A stretch of DNA of 64,000 bases from Cyclina sinensis (lineage: Eukaryota > Mollusca > Bivalvia > Venerida > Veneridae): NCBI GenBank assembly GCA_012932295.1, contig JAAONU010000001.1, forward strand, positions 26,202,550 through 26,266,549, in the 5' to 3' direction. Position numbers and translations under genes: made by a program. Below are positions 1 through 10,715 of the stretch, one piece after another. Positions within the stretch are counted from its first letter, which is position 1. Each line of letters begins with the position of its first letter. Under the pieces are notes generated by a model. The model had not been told where the DNA came from, made no database searches, and saw only the letters and a program-made list of their open reading frames with translations.

Positions 1-2
1 TC

Positions 3-520
3 GAAGAGGAGTTTGGTTTCGCCCAGGTGAACGTTTGTACAGGCGCTGCTAGAGTTGCCCACGACCGATATGGGGGTGGGTTCATTATGGTATAGGGTGG
101 CATCAGTATGACTGCCAGAACTCAGCTACATGTTTTTGGCGGCAATGTGACTGGCCAGTACTACCGTGACAATATGCTGGTTCCGCATGTTAATTGTCCC
201 GTTTACTCAACGGCATGGCCAAGAATTCGTCTTCCAGGATGACAACCCTAGCGCCCATAGAGCAAGAACTGTTATTGAGTTCCTGGAAGAGCAACATATT
301 CGTACTTTACCATGGCCAGCGATGAGCCCGGACTTATCACCTATTGAACATGTGTGGGACATTCTCGGAAAATGTGTCCGAAGACGTGATCTTCCACCCA
401 GAACGTTACGTGAGCTTGGTGCGGCGCTGTAAGAAGAGTGGGACAGAATCCCTCAGCACACCATCAGTCGTCTTATTGGTGTATGAGACGTCGTTGCATA
501 GTTTGTTGCGACAACAGAGA
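3..520 (+). pseudogene. Decayed Tc1-like transposase (C-terminal part)
   Basis: Remnant of a DD34E Tc1/mariner transposase, the cut-and-paste enzyme that moves its own element. In frame 3 the early part reads GGGFIMV-stop-GGISMT, where the family has a Trp, so a TAG at 93-95 breaks it. A frameshift near 185-200 moves the reading to the frame of 166-432. That frame carries FQDDNPSAH and SPDLSPIEHVWD; 34 residues separate the second Asp of QDDN from the Glu of IEH, which is the DD34E spacing. A further stop at 430-432 and another near 484 interrupt the C-terminal WDRIPQHTISRLIG stretch. The N-terminal DNA-binding half lies outside the window or is lost. The copy cannot encode an active enzyme. 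Confidence 0.9.
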
Positions 521-599
521 TGGTCCAACACGTTACTGAGGGCATGTGAAAATGATGACGTTAACGTAATGACTTTGGGCGCTGTTTAAAGTACATAAA

Positions 600-1404
600 G
601 ATGTCATGAAGAAGTTAAATTTTCGATTAAAATGTGTGAATTAATTTGTTTAATTGGTATAATAAACATCAAAAGGTTAGGGTTTTCTTAATTACTTGCA
701 ATAACAGTATTACCTACAATATCCCCCACTTTTTGAACAGCATATTTTTAAACCTACCTGAGCCCCTTTCAAACTCAACCGATTCTAATCGTTCAGTATA
801 GATCCCAGGAGGATAACATGGATAGACCATTTTTAGGAAGAAAAACATGTACTGAGGTAGGGAAATCTTCTTGCATTTCTTTGATAATGCATATATCTGA
901 TAAAGATACGGCCCATGCTGATTTCCTGTAATTACTTTATCCGATGGTCTTCTTATATTCGCCAAAGTTTCGTTAACTTCTTAGAACATTCTCCACAACT
1001 GCACTAGAAAATCCCAAAAATTGGCGAGATCTCTCATTAACTGTCAATATTTTAACAAGTAAGCAAGTCTGAGCATTTGTTTGTCCTAAAGATTCATTTA
1101 AAACATGTTCTCATATGCCAAAAGCCTCCACTATTTCTGGAACGTATTTTGGGGGAGATAAATACCATTTTAGTAAATTTTCGATATGAACGCATGGCTC
1201 GAATTTTTCATGAATTTTCATCTGTTTGCAAATTGAACGCATGAGCAGGAGGCTTTTTTGAAACACTTTTTTTTCATGGATATCTCATATAAAATCGATC
1301 ATTTGACCGTCAAATTCGTTCCAAATGTCTTAAACATTATTAAATATTATTTACATATTAGTCCCCACTTTCGTATCCCCACGACGTATTGCTAATAAGC
1401 AATA
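600..1404. other. AT-rich intergenic stretch, no gene seen
   Basis: No coding signal was recognised. The only structure noted is a 10-bp inverted repeat, AAAAGCCTCC at 1120-1129 and GGAGGCTTTT at 1248-1257, with the 9-mer GAACGCATG repeated between the arms. This could be a small element but nothing else supports it. Confidence 0.4.
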
Positions 1405-1660
1405 CTACGAGGGCTGTTCGGAAAGTCCGTGTAAAAATTAAAATAAATCTTCATTTTTCACAATTTTAGTCTAATCTTTGCAAAGGATGTTAAGTAAAAT
1501 ATGTTTGCTTCTTGACCACCAAGGAAAGTGGCGTGAGCGTTTAAATGCCTCTCTTATATGTGTCGATGGCAACGCAGTACATTCTACGCGCGGCTGTGTA
1601 TAAAGTTAAAGTAGTAAACACCTGCTAATAGGAACCGTCATAAAGTAGACGTATTAATGA
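1405..1660 (+). mobile_element. Mariner-like element, 5' end fragment
   Basis: The stretch begins TACGAGGGCTGTTCGGAAAG, a typical terminal inverted repeat of mariner elements. It continues into leader-like sequence (CACCAAGGAAAGTGGCGTGAGCG, then CGATGGCAACGCAGTACATT) resembling the untranslated leader of mollusc mariners as I remember it. No transposase frame follows and no matching right-hand repeat was found. This looks like a truncated 5' end rather than a complete copy. Confidence 0.6.
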
Positions 1661-2674
1661 ATTGGTCGAAAAGTTGGTCTCATTTGTTCTCAGTTTTAGA
1701 CTTTTGTTCTTTCAAACTGCTTGCATTAGTTTGAAACAATCACTGTGGTCTCATTAGAAAATCTTCACTTCTAAGGCCTAAGGTTCCAGTAACTCACATA
1801 ATTGTTGACGACACGATTGATCCCAAGGTCTATCTATAGTCAAAACATTTTACTTTCAGATGGCATTTTATAAAAGACCAGTTGGAACAAACATTTTTGA
1901 AATGTTCACTTCGATGGCCGAGTGGAATACTTTTATGAGACGTAAACATGTTGAGCCCCTTCATCTGCTTTGTTCTTCATGGCGATCAATCCAAAAGCTT
2001 AAATCAATAACATCTCATAAAAATTAACGGTAAAACATAGCTGGTACCATTTGATTTTGCATTAACTTACTTGAACTGAAAGCTTAATTCCACTTCTATT
2101 CAAATGATATAAGAAAACAATAATAATAATTATTATTATGTCATATTACTACAAAAAGAATAATCTCCTTAAAGTGTTCACTGTGAAAATTCATCTGTCA
2201 GAGCACAGTTGTAATACCAAATACCATCAGACGCAAAATTACTTAAAGATATATTTAAATATAAAAATTGGACGAGAATGGTAGGAATACTGAAAATGCA
2301 AGAAAACATCTATTGTTACCCAAACAATCCAGAAAAGCTCAAAAAACAAAGAAAAAAATACGGATTATTTATTGTCAGCCATTATTCTATGTGAGACTGG
2401 GTATCTGTGTGGACCAGTGTTTGACAGTTTTAGTTTCTTTAATTTAATCAAATCTCCATAAAACACTGGTTGAGAAATACGTTGATGCAGTAGTGATTTT
2501 AAACTGCAATTGTATTTGCGACTTAAATCTGGGTATCGGCAATAAAACTTGCAAAATGTTTTTCTTAATTTGTGGTACCGACACCCCTTCTGTTATACAA
2601 AAGATTGCGTTCATTGAAATATTTATCATTGTTACAAGCTCTAAAAAGCGAACAATCTGTGAAATATAACGTTG
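1661..2674. other. Intergenic, no recognised feature
   Basis: AT-rich sequence with short unrelated open frames and nothing recognisable. It runs directly into the 420-bp tandem repeat. Confidence 0.4.
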
Positions 2675-3985
2675 CAGCAATGGTCAATACTTTCTGACAC
2701 GATATTGACTCAGTATAGTTCGCTAGCTATCCATCCTGTGGCAATGCATACTTATATAGTATAATATATACGGTAAATTGTATACGCCGTGTTTTTGAGA
2801 ACTCAAAAACACGGAGCTCTCCTGCACCAACCTGCAAACGCACAGACGACGGAGGGGTCTTGAACATTTGCTCATAGCATCAATTTTTATTGGATACTAC
2901 TTGCAAGAAAATCGCTCCATGCGTTACTGACCTACAGCCATTGTAAGTGAGTACTCTAAACAGAAAGTAACCCCCCTTTCGCGGTACTTTCTTCTATTAC
3001 AATGCCTCTATATATGACGATGTTACGCTGGAATTAGTTAGTCACTTACTTCTTGTGATTTGCACGTGCATACTGAAGGAGGTTCTCTACACTGCAGCGA
3101 TGATCAACACTTTTTGACACGATATTGACTCAGTCCAGTTCGCTCGCTGTCCATCTTGCGGCACTGCATACTAATATAGTATATGATATATACGGTAAAT
3201 TGTATACGCCGTGTTTCTGAGAACTCAAAAACACGGAGTTCTCCTGCACCAACCTGCAAACGCACAGACGTCGGAGGGATCTCAAACGTTTCCTTCTAGC
3301 GTCAATTTTAATTGGATACTACTTGCAAGACAATCACTCCACGCGTTACCGAGCTACAGCTGTTGCAAGTGAGTTCTCTAAACAGAGCAAATTTCCGTTT
3401 ACGCGGTAATTTCTTCTATCACAATGCCTCTATATATGACGATGTAACGCTGTAAACAGTTTGCTCTTTCCTTCTTGTGATTTGTACGTGCATACTGACA
3501 GAAGTTCTCTACAGTGCAGGCATGGTCAACACTTTCTGACACGATATTGACTCAGTGCAGTTTGCTCGCTGTCCATTTTTCGGCACTGCATACTTATATA
3601 GTATATGATATATACGGTAAATTGTATACGCCGTATTTCTGAGAACTCAAAAACACGGAGCTCTCCTGCACCAACCTGCAAACGCACAGACGTAGGATGG
3701 ATGCGTCAATTTTAATTGGATACTACTAGCAAGAAAATTCCCCCATGGATTACTTAGCTACAGCCGTTGCAAGTGAGTGCTCTCTTGCTTTCGCGGTTCT
3801 TTCTTCTATTACAATGCCTCTATATATGACGAGGTAACGCTGGAAACAGTTTCCACCTTCCTTCTTGTGATTTGCACGTGCTTACTAACCGAAGTTCTCT
3901 ACAGTGCAGCCATTGTCAACACTTTCTGACACGTTATTGACTCAGTACAGTCGCTCGCTGTCCATTCTGTATCACAATTTTCTGT
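2675..3985. repeat. Tandem repeat, ~420-bp unit, three copies plus a partial
   Basis: The phrase GATATTGACTCAGT recurs at 2701, 3121 and 3543, and a close variant at about 3933, giving steps of 420, 422 and 390 bp. Each full unit carries the word CGGTAAATTGTATACGCCG followed at once by a palindrome. In unit 1 its 13-bp arms (CCGTGTTTTTGAG and its complement) are at 2787-2799 and 2802-2814. Units 2 and 3 (palindromes at about 3209-3236 and 3631-3658) have one and two substitutions in the left arm only. The units also share CTCTATATATGACGA. No open frame spans a unit. I do not recognise the family; it could be a satellite or tandemly amplified regulatory DNA. Confidence 0.85.
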
Positions 3986-6080
3986 GTTGTAGTTAGATTC
4001 TTAGTTACAATGCATTATATGAATTAATGCCTGGTCAATTGTATACAGACTCTTGCACAAAGATTTGTGTAATTTTACAAATTCAACCTAAAACCATGGA
4101 AAGTATAATAGACAATGATCTTTGCATGTCCGAAGCGTTTGTTAAAATACCGTTTGGTAAAATATTAGAATAGACTATAAGATTGTGAGACTTTAGTTTT
4201 TTTTTCTAACCTTTACATATTTTAGAAATATTTTCATTTGTCCTGCATCTAAGATTTCCGTACTAAGCTTAGTAGTGGGTGTGGCGCATTGCATGTGTGG
4301 ATATAAACCTTTACTCTATAGAGAATGTAGTAGCACTTAAGTTTATTTTAGAGTTGAGTTTTATAATGTTATATTCCTATCACAATGTAGAGTAGAAGTA
4401 TTGATTTACAGATCAAATTGTTTTTTATGTATAGATGATAGCATTAATGTATACATCTTGCTTTAATACCCACCTACATTTCTAAGTGCTTTCCTTGAAA
4501 TGCATCGAGAGAATTCTGAGCTTGCCCAGCGTCCTAGTAGAGAGCCTGATTAACGAGTTAAAGACCTCCTGTACTCAAATCTTGGTTGTTCTGATTATAA
4601 TTAAACGTTTTTGTCAATATTACTATCTAATTGAAACATGTACATATTCTATATTGAAGCTACAAGACATACAATATATATGTGTGCCACAAATAATTAA
4701 TTACCTAATCACATCAGCTCAAATCAGCCAGGTATTCATTTTTAATGTGATTCACGGAACTGGGATAGACAGAGAGCAAACTCGGGTAGTAAATGGTTTT
4801 TTTATTGTTTCTTTAAGGAGCTCTGAAAAACATTATAATCTACATAAGGAAATTCAACAAAGTGTGTGTACAGCAAGACCACAATGGTGTTGCAGTAGCC
4901 TTATGCATTTGTGTAAAAATAAATACCTCTTATTCGTTTAAAGGAAATTTTCTCACGTTCTACAAAATGGATATATTAATGTAGGTTGAAGTTTGGATAA
5001 CTATGTGAAGAAGACAGATGGGTTGTAAGAAGAGAGTGGTAATACACATTTTTAACATTGAAAAGATAGCATTTTAGAATATCTGCTAAATTTAGAGTGA
5101 GAGTACTATTAACCTATATCATCTTTTTCAAGCAAGGTTCGCAGTGCAAAGTGAGTATATTTTTCATACTTTAAATCAGACAGAACTTCTTGAAAGCTGA
5201 TTTCTTCTTTCTTCATGACTCTTCTTAAACACACTTAGCTTTTAAATTTGGTAAAGGCTGACTGGCTATTAAAGTATATCTGATTAGAAGATTGAAAAAA
5301 AAAACTAATTTCTTTGCACTTAGTTAATTATAGGTTAGTGCTCAAAATTATCGTGTATGTATTAAACTTTCAATTTCCATTTGAAATCCACTTGAGTATC
5401 CTTAGAAAAATAATCAATATCAGTTTCTTAACTTGTTTTACTTAAAATTTCACCTTTTACTTTTACCTTTTACTTTTACTAAAATATTTTTATCCCATTA
5501 AGTTAATTTGAATATGGTTAAAACACACGCTAAAGGTCTTTCATGGATGGCCCAGTCTAAAATCAAATTTACAACTATACTGGAAGATATATTTTCATTT
5601 ATATCTCTTCGAAGTGAAAGAAGTCTTGGTTACTTCTAAATAGCAAGATTTCTTAGCATAGTCTACTTTTATTAAGTATTTATCTGTACAGTCACGCATC
5701 ATGGTCATTTTCGGACCAACACAACTTCATTCAAGTCAGTTCATTACAGTTAATTATCGCCGTTCCTGTACACTCTAAATATGTACACATGACGGGCATT
5801 TCTTACCCGTCGCACTAAAAAGATATTACGCTCAAATTGTATATGCAAAGGTGTGCGAGTGCACGTGAGCATGCGCGTGGTTGACGTCAGTAATATGGAA
5901 AAATAGTTATTGTGATAAGTAGCCTGTATACCGCAAAGCAATTAATAGTACCAAAGGCAGATACTCGCGATTATATCCTTATATTTTATTCATCTGCGTA
6001 TGCCACTTACATGTTATTTTAATGACATTGTAACAAGATTCTATCTGTAATCAGATACATAAGATTTTTATGTCTCTTTA
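3986..6080. other. Upstream region of the glycosyltransferase gene
   Basis: AT-rich DNA of about 2.1 kb. It holds a GTG-initiated open frame at 4486-4941 (151 codons) with no recognisable domain and poor composition for a gene, which I do not accept as coding. The last bases are a pyrimidine-rich tract ending in CAG at 6081-6083, so the 3' part is probably an intron inside the 5' UTR of the next gene. A promoter could not be located. Confidence 0.4.
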
Positions 6081-6085
6081 CAGTA

Positions 6086-7348
6086 ATGACACGGGTAGGC
6101 AGGATGTCTTACAGACCAAAGCTTGGCATCCTCATTATTGCGGCCGCTTTACTTCTTCTGGCTGATAAGACGTTTGTCTTTATTACTAATAGACTAAATG
6201 CGAGGAATGAAGCAGAGATGCAAAAACTAAAGAAGCTTGCTAAAGATGAAACTTTTGCAGAAATAAATCGCCTATCTGCACAGTTTGCCCAAGTTCAGGG
6301 TAAACTGACACAACCTTTTTTGTCTAGACAGGACCGCTTGAATGACAACAAAAGGGATTCAAAAAACGCAAATAATACAGCTGTTACTAAAAGCGTCTTA
6401 AAAATAAAAAATGAGGACAGTATTCAAAAAGGCGTGTCACAAGATACAAATTATGTCAAATACCTCTTTAATGCTGACGAAAATGACTTAAAGAACCAAT
6501 ATGTAAATCTTCATCAGTATGATTTCATTCTGAATAACAAAAATGCCTGTAGCGGGGACATTTTCATTGTAATTCTTATTCATAGTGACCCCAGAAAATT
6601 CCAAGAACGCAAAATGATCAGGGATACATGGGGTTCAGTAAGTTCTTACTCAGGGGTAACAATTGTGCATTTGTTCCTTCTAGCTAAGGTCAGTGAAAAT
6701 AATACGCAATTGCAAGAACAAATTGTTTCAGAGAGTGAAACAAATCTTGATATCGTTCAAGGAAACTTCATTGACTCGTACCACAATTTAACATGTAAGT
6801 GTATAATGGGGTTGCATTGGGTGCAGAAATACTGTAAGCATACCAAATTTGTTCTGAAAGTTGATGACGATACAATGATTGACATTTATCATCTAATTGA
6901 TTTTCTTCTGCACACATCGCCAGATGGAAACATGGAGAACTTTTTGTACTGTTCAGTTTACCGTAACCAAGGACCAAGAAGGTCCAAGGATGACAAATGG
7001 TACGTTTCAGAAAGTGAATATCCATTCCAAAAATATCCGCCATATTGCGAAGGATTTGCTTACATCATGTCGTCTGATGTGGCAAAGAAACTATATGACG
7101 CGTCAAGTGAAGTGAAATTCTATTGGATAGATGACGTATATGTCACTGGATTAGTAGCTCTTAAAGCAGGTATCAAACACAGAAAAATGGAAATACAACA
7201 TGGTTATAATTTACTCGAGACTGAACACCTTTCAGAAAATTTGCAGTCCTCCATGTTTTTGCTGGCAAAGTATGATTACCTGCGGCAGAACTGGAATAAG
7301 GCATGGGATGACATAAAGACGCTACACAAAAGGATTAAAAGCAAATAG
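6086..7348 (+). CDS. Beta-1,3-galactosyltransferase-like glycosyltransferase (GT31)
   Basis: Predicted type II Golgi membrane enzyme that transfers a hexose from a UDP-sugar in beta-1,3 linkage onto glycoprotein or glycolipid chains. The 420 residues are uninterrupted. A short basic N-terminus is followed by one membrane anchor (about 13-26) and a charged stem to about 150. The catalytic domain has the family motifs in order: RKMIRDTWG (175-183), the metal-binding VDDD (259-262, the DxD site), YPPYCEGFAYIMS (317-329) and WIDDVYVTG (347-355, the EDV-type motif). N-glycosylation sequons are at Asn96, 205 and 234. The start ATG at 6086 lies just after a splice-acceptor-like tract (CAG 6081-6083), so a 5' UTR intron is likely; Met7 is an alternative start. 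Donor and acceptor specificity within GT31 (galactose or N-acetylglucosamine transfer) cannot be decided from motifs alone. Confidence 0.92.
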   Translation: MTRVGRMSYRPKLGILIIAAALLLLADKTFVFITNRLNARNEAEMQKLKKLAKDETFAEINRLSAQFAQVQGKLTQPFLSRQDRLNDNKRDSKNANNTAVTKSVLKIKNEDSIQKGVSQDTNYVKYLFNADENDLKNQYVNLHQYDFILNNKNACSGDIFIVILIHSDPRKFQERKMIRDTWGSVSSYSGVTIVHLFLLAKVSENNTQLQEQIVSESETNLDIVQGNFIDSYHNLTCKCIMGLHWVQKYCKHTKFVLKVDDDTMIDIYHLIDFLLHTSPDGNMENFLYCSVYRNQGPRRSKDDKWYVSESEYPFQKYPPYCEGFAYIMSSDVAKKLYDASSEVKFYWIDDVYVTGLVALKAGIKHRKMEIQHGYNLLETEHLSENLQSSMFLLAKYDYLRQNWNKAWDDIKTLHKRIKSK

Positions 7349-8760
7349 CGTTGTGCTTTAGGTTAAACACATTATAAAGAGGATCTGCCTCAAAAATACT
7401 TTTCTCAAGTGTACTGATTAAAATTCTTAAATCAAAATAGTATTAGATAAAAATCGAAACATATTGTTAGAAGTGCAGTTAGCCATAGTTATTACTTTTG
7501 TGCGTTTGTTTATGTATAGACTCACATAATGATGATTTGTAAAATTGAACTAGATTAACTTATCGAGGTTTCAGTGAAACAGAGATCAAATTAAACTCTT
7601 ATGAGAATGAAAGATGATGTATTTTCTTCTTACTGATGTTTAACCGTGTATTTTATGAAGAAATACGTCCACTTTTGGATGAACAAAATGGATAAATGAT
7701 AAAGTTTTTTGATATTTCTTGACATAATCATTAGTTTGTATGAGACAAGTTTTGTTTTAAACTAATTGATTAACTACACATGTGATGGACATGAGATAAA
7801 TTATGTCGCTTGGGTATTCAGAAAAAAGAGATTGAATTCACATTTTTTTATTGTTAATATAGTAATTTTCATGATTAGATGCTACATTAGAAGTTTGATT
7901 TCTTTCTTAGAGCAACGTTGCAAAACGTTGTAACTTGGTGTTTATTTTTTGAGTCTTAAGTTGTTGCCTAGCTCTGTTTCACGAAATAAATTTAAACGAA
8001 GCGACAGCATTGACTATATGTGATGAGAATTATTGTTCATAGAATAACACATATCTGTCTTTCTCTCTGTTTGACTTTTCCTGTCAAACACTGTGTATAT
8101 ACAGAATGACACTTATTTTCTGATGGTTCTGATATTTTCTGACCTGTTCTGCCTAAGGAATTGAAAATTTAACAGAATTTTAATGCTTAAGACAAGATCA
8201 GAATTGATCATTTGACCGCCGCCTTTACAAAGGTCGCGTTACAAGTGCACCATTTATTAAGGTACTGAAAAACTCTTAGCTATCATGCAACTAATTCCTT
8301 GGTTACACACAGTGTACCGTTATAACCTACATAAGCACTTTAAGAATATTTCTTCATTCCTATAAAATTCGTCTACGCTGTATTTTAAAAAGTATTTTGT
8401 TGTCTTGTTGCTCATGCCAGGGTCTTTCCTATTTGAAAGACCCTGCTCATGCTCAAAATTATTTCATTGGCCTCCAAATTTGATAAAAATTTCTAATTAT
8501 TTTCAGTGTAAACATAATGGAAGCCTTACTTGTTCAGTTTTGATATCTTACTATTTTCAATCTGTACATTCATTTTCCATCATAATATAAAAGTTCTGTT
8601 AACAGTCCAGTTAGCTGTGTCAAGTGGCAAGGGATAAATGTACGTCACTTCTGTTTATGACTGATGTGAAATGGACTTTAATTTGCTACAAAAAACATCT
8701 TTAAAAATGAAAATTACGTACGGAATTTTGTAAAACTGTTTTGTAAGATATATATTTTTT
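7349..8760 (+). other. 3' flank of the glycosyltransferase gene
   Basis: Non-coding AT-rich sequence. A canonical AATAAA at 7985-7990 is a candidate polyadenylation signal, giving a 3' UTR of roughly 650 bases. Nothing else was recognised before the repeat that begins at 8761. Confidence 0.4.
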
Positions 8761-9290
8761 ATATGCCCGAAGGGGGCATATTATGTTTTGGTCCAGGGCT
8801 TCTGTCCGTTCGTAATTTGGTGTCTGGAGGATAACTGAGTACCCTTTGGCCTACAATCTTTTACCTTCATGTGATTATTGCCCACATTGAGAGGATGGCC
8901 CCTACTGATTTTGGAGTCAGTAGCTCAAAGGTCAAGGTCACACAGACCTTTTTCCAACATGTAACTTGACAATCATTTGTTATAGAGACTTCAAACTTTA
9001 TATTTTGATTGCACACATTGAGTGGATGACCCCTATACATTTTGGGGTCAGTATGTGAAAGGTCAAGGTCACAGCGACCTGAATGTTTAGAATCATTTAC
9101 ACTGTGTAACTCAACAACCATTTGTCTTAGAGACTTCAAAATTCATGTAATGGTCGCACACATTGAGTGAATGACCCCTTTTCATTTTGGGGTCAGTAGG
9201 TCAAAGATCAAGGTCACAGTGACCTTAACATTGAAAACCATTTTCACCATGTAACTTGACAATCATTTGTTGTAGAGACAAAGTATAATC
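8761..9290 (+). repeat. Repeat element with ~140-bp core units carrying AGGTCAAGGTCA
   Basis: Opens with a small hairpin, TATGCCC and GGGCATA (8762-8779). Three diverged units of about 140 bp follow, recognised by CACATTGAG..GGATG.CCCC near 8883, 9017 and 9162. Each carries GGTCAAGGTCACA or a variant (AGGTCAAGGTCA at 8929-8940). The right end is not clear and the copy may be truncated. Confidence 0.65.
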
Positions 9291-9599
9291 TGTCTTTAGA
9301 CCACCTATGTGATAACTTGAAAAGTCCCAAATTTCTTTTATATAGCATAGTGTGATTAATTCATCATGGGTATAATTTAAGAGCCAATGGCACTAAACTT
9401 CTTTGTTTTTCACTGTTCTCTATTGTTTTAAGAACATGATAACGTAATGATTTGGTTTTGATGCCCCTTTTTTTGCACAAATCGCTGTTATATGTTAAGC
9501 GAGTAACACTGGTCCTGTTTGATTAAACTGTTCGACACTTATGATCCAGATCACCCATGTGCATTGGGGGACAAAACGATCTCCAGGTAATAAAAGCAT

Positions 9600-9737
9600 A
9601 ACTAGAGATGTGTCCATAGGAAACGGATGCCCCCACACTCCGCTGTATTGTCAAAAAAAAATCCCGTACAATTACAGGTGCATATAAAGTATAAAAATGC
9701 CTTTTTTCAGCTTTATCAGGGGGCATTACTATGCCAT
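9600..9737 (-). mobile_element. Very short terminal-hairpin element (~138 bp)
   Basis: On the minus strand this stretch has both ends of the window's common element design and almost no core. The right end on + is ATGCCCCCTG's complement (CAGGGGGCAT, about 9718-9727) next to a small hairpin (GGCAT..ATGCC). The left end on + is AACTAGAG, then GTGTCC-ATA-GGAAAC, then GATGCCCCC. It shares its left end with the longer copy at 10752. Confidence 0.6.
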
Positions 9738-10460
9738 TCTCCAATAAATTTGTGTCAAAATACCCAGGTGCGTAACTTCAAATGCTGACAACTTTTCTTT
9801 ATCATATAAATTGTCGTGGTTATTTGCTGGGCTCAAACCCTCGCCCTTACATCAATGTGAGGTTTACTGATAACCTACATTTTTAATTTATTTTCTGTTT
9901 CCACAAGTTGAAGATTCAACAAGAATAAAATCTTTATGTTCCCTTTCAATTGTCTCCCTTTATTTGACTTGAATGATAATTACTTCTATTGCACTAACTA
10001 TTAAATATACAACACATCTATACTATCCTCCCATTAATGGCCTGCCAAACTTTGCAGGGACTTTCCACTACATGGAAATATTTATTTTTCTTGATTCAAC
10101 TAAGGTGGATTAACAGTACATTCTTTCAAAATACTTCAAACTTAAAGCAGTATGGATAGAAAGTCAGTAGTCAGTGTTACAATGCTACATGTTTTTCTGA
10201 TAAGGTGAGATTAAAGCCAAATCTATACACCATCCTAACTTCTTGATACAGGGCTACCGCAGCTAACCATAAAAAATGTCAAATGTTAAGCAACCGATTA
10301 TATTTTCAGAAAAGAAAAACAGATTAATTTTACAGAGTTTATTTCCCATCACAAAATATTTTCAAGAATATAAAAATCTACAGAAAATGGAAACTGAAAT
10401 TGTATTATGACATTTGGCACAACTTCTTCACTTTGGTGATTGATGTTCTTGAAGTTGCCA
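9738..10460 (-). other. 3' flank of the minus-strand membrane-protein gene
   Basis: No coding signal. TTTATT at 10338-10343, which is AATAAA on the minus strand, lies about 120 bases beyond the stop codon at 10461 and is a good polyadenylation-signal candidate. Confidence 0.5.
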
Positions 10461-10715
10461 CTAGTCATGCTTCAGATGATGTTTATGGTGAGGTCGCCCT
10501 GGTAACGGACCAGACAAAAGAAGGTTAAGGCACCAAACAAGTCCCAGGAAACACACTCCACAGATAATCACAATGTACTCCATGTGATTTTCGTATGGTG
10601 TCCCACAGATTGTGTACCAGCGTGCACCATGTTCTGGTAGTTCATTCACACAGTGAAAATCAAACACCTTCTCATCATAGTCACTCAGGCATAAGTACTT
10701 CCTCTTTGAAAGGAC
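10461..10715 (-). CDS. Membrane-protein gene, last coding exon
   Basis: Acceptor AG is complementary to 10716-10717 (minus strand reads TTTTGTAACAG then GTCC). The exon enters in phase 0 and encodes 84 residues, residues 325-408. It begins VLSKRKYLCLSDYDEK, includes Cys-containing HCVNELPEHGARWYTICG and a final membrane segment (YIVIICGVCFLGLVWCLNLL), and ends in a His-rich tail before TAG. Confidence 0.85.
   Translation of the reverse strand, partial: VLSKRKYLCLSDYDEKVFDFHCVNELPEHGARWYTICGTPYENHMEYIVIICGVCFLGLVWCLNLLLSGPLPGRPHHKHHLKHD

Noticed and set aside
4486..4941. 151-codon open frame upstream of the glycosyltransferase
   Set aside because: It starts at GTG, lies in AT-rich DNA, has no recognisable domain and no splice or start context; length is within chance for this composition.
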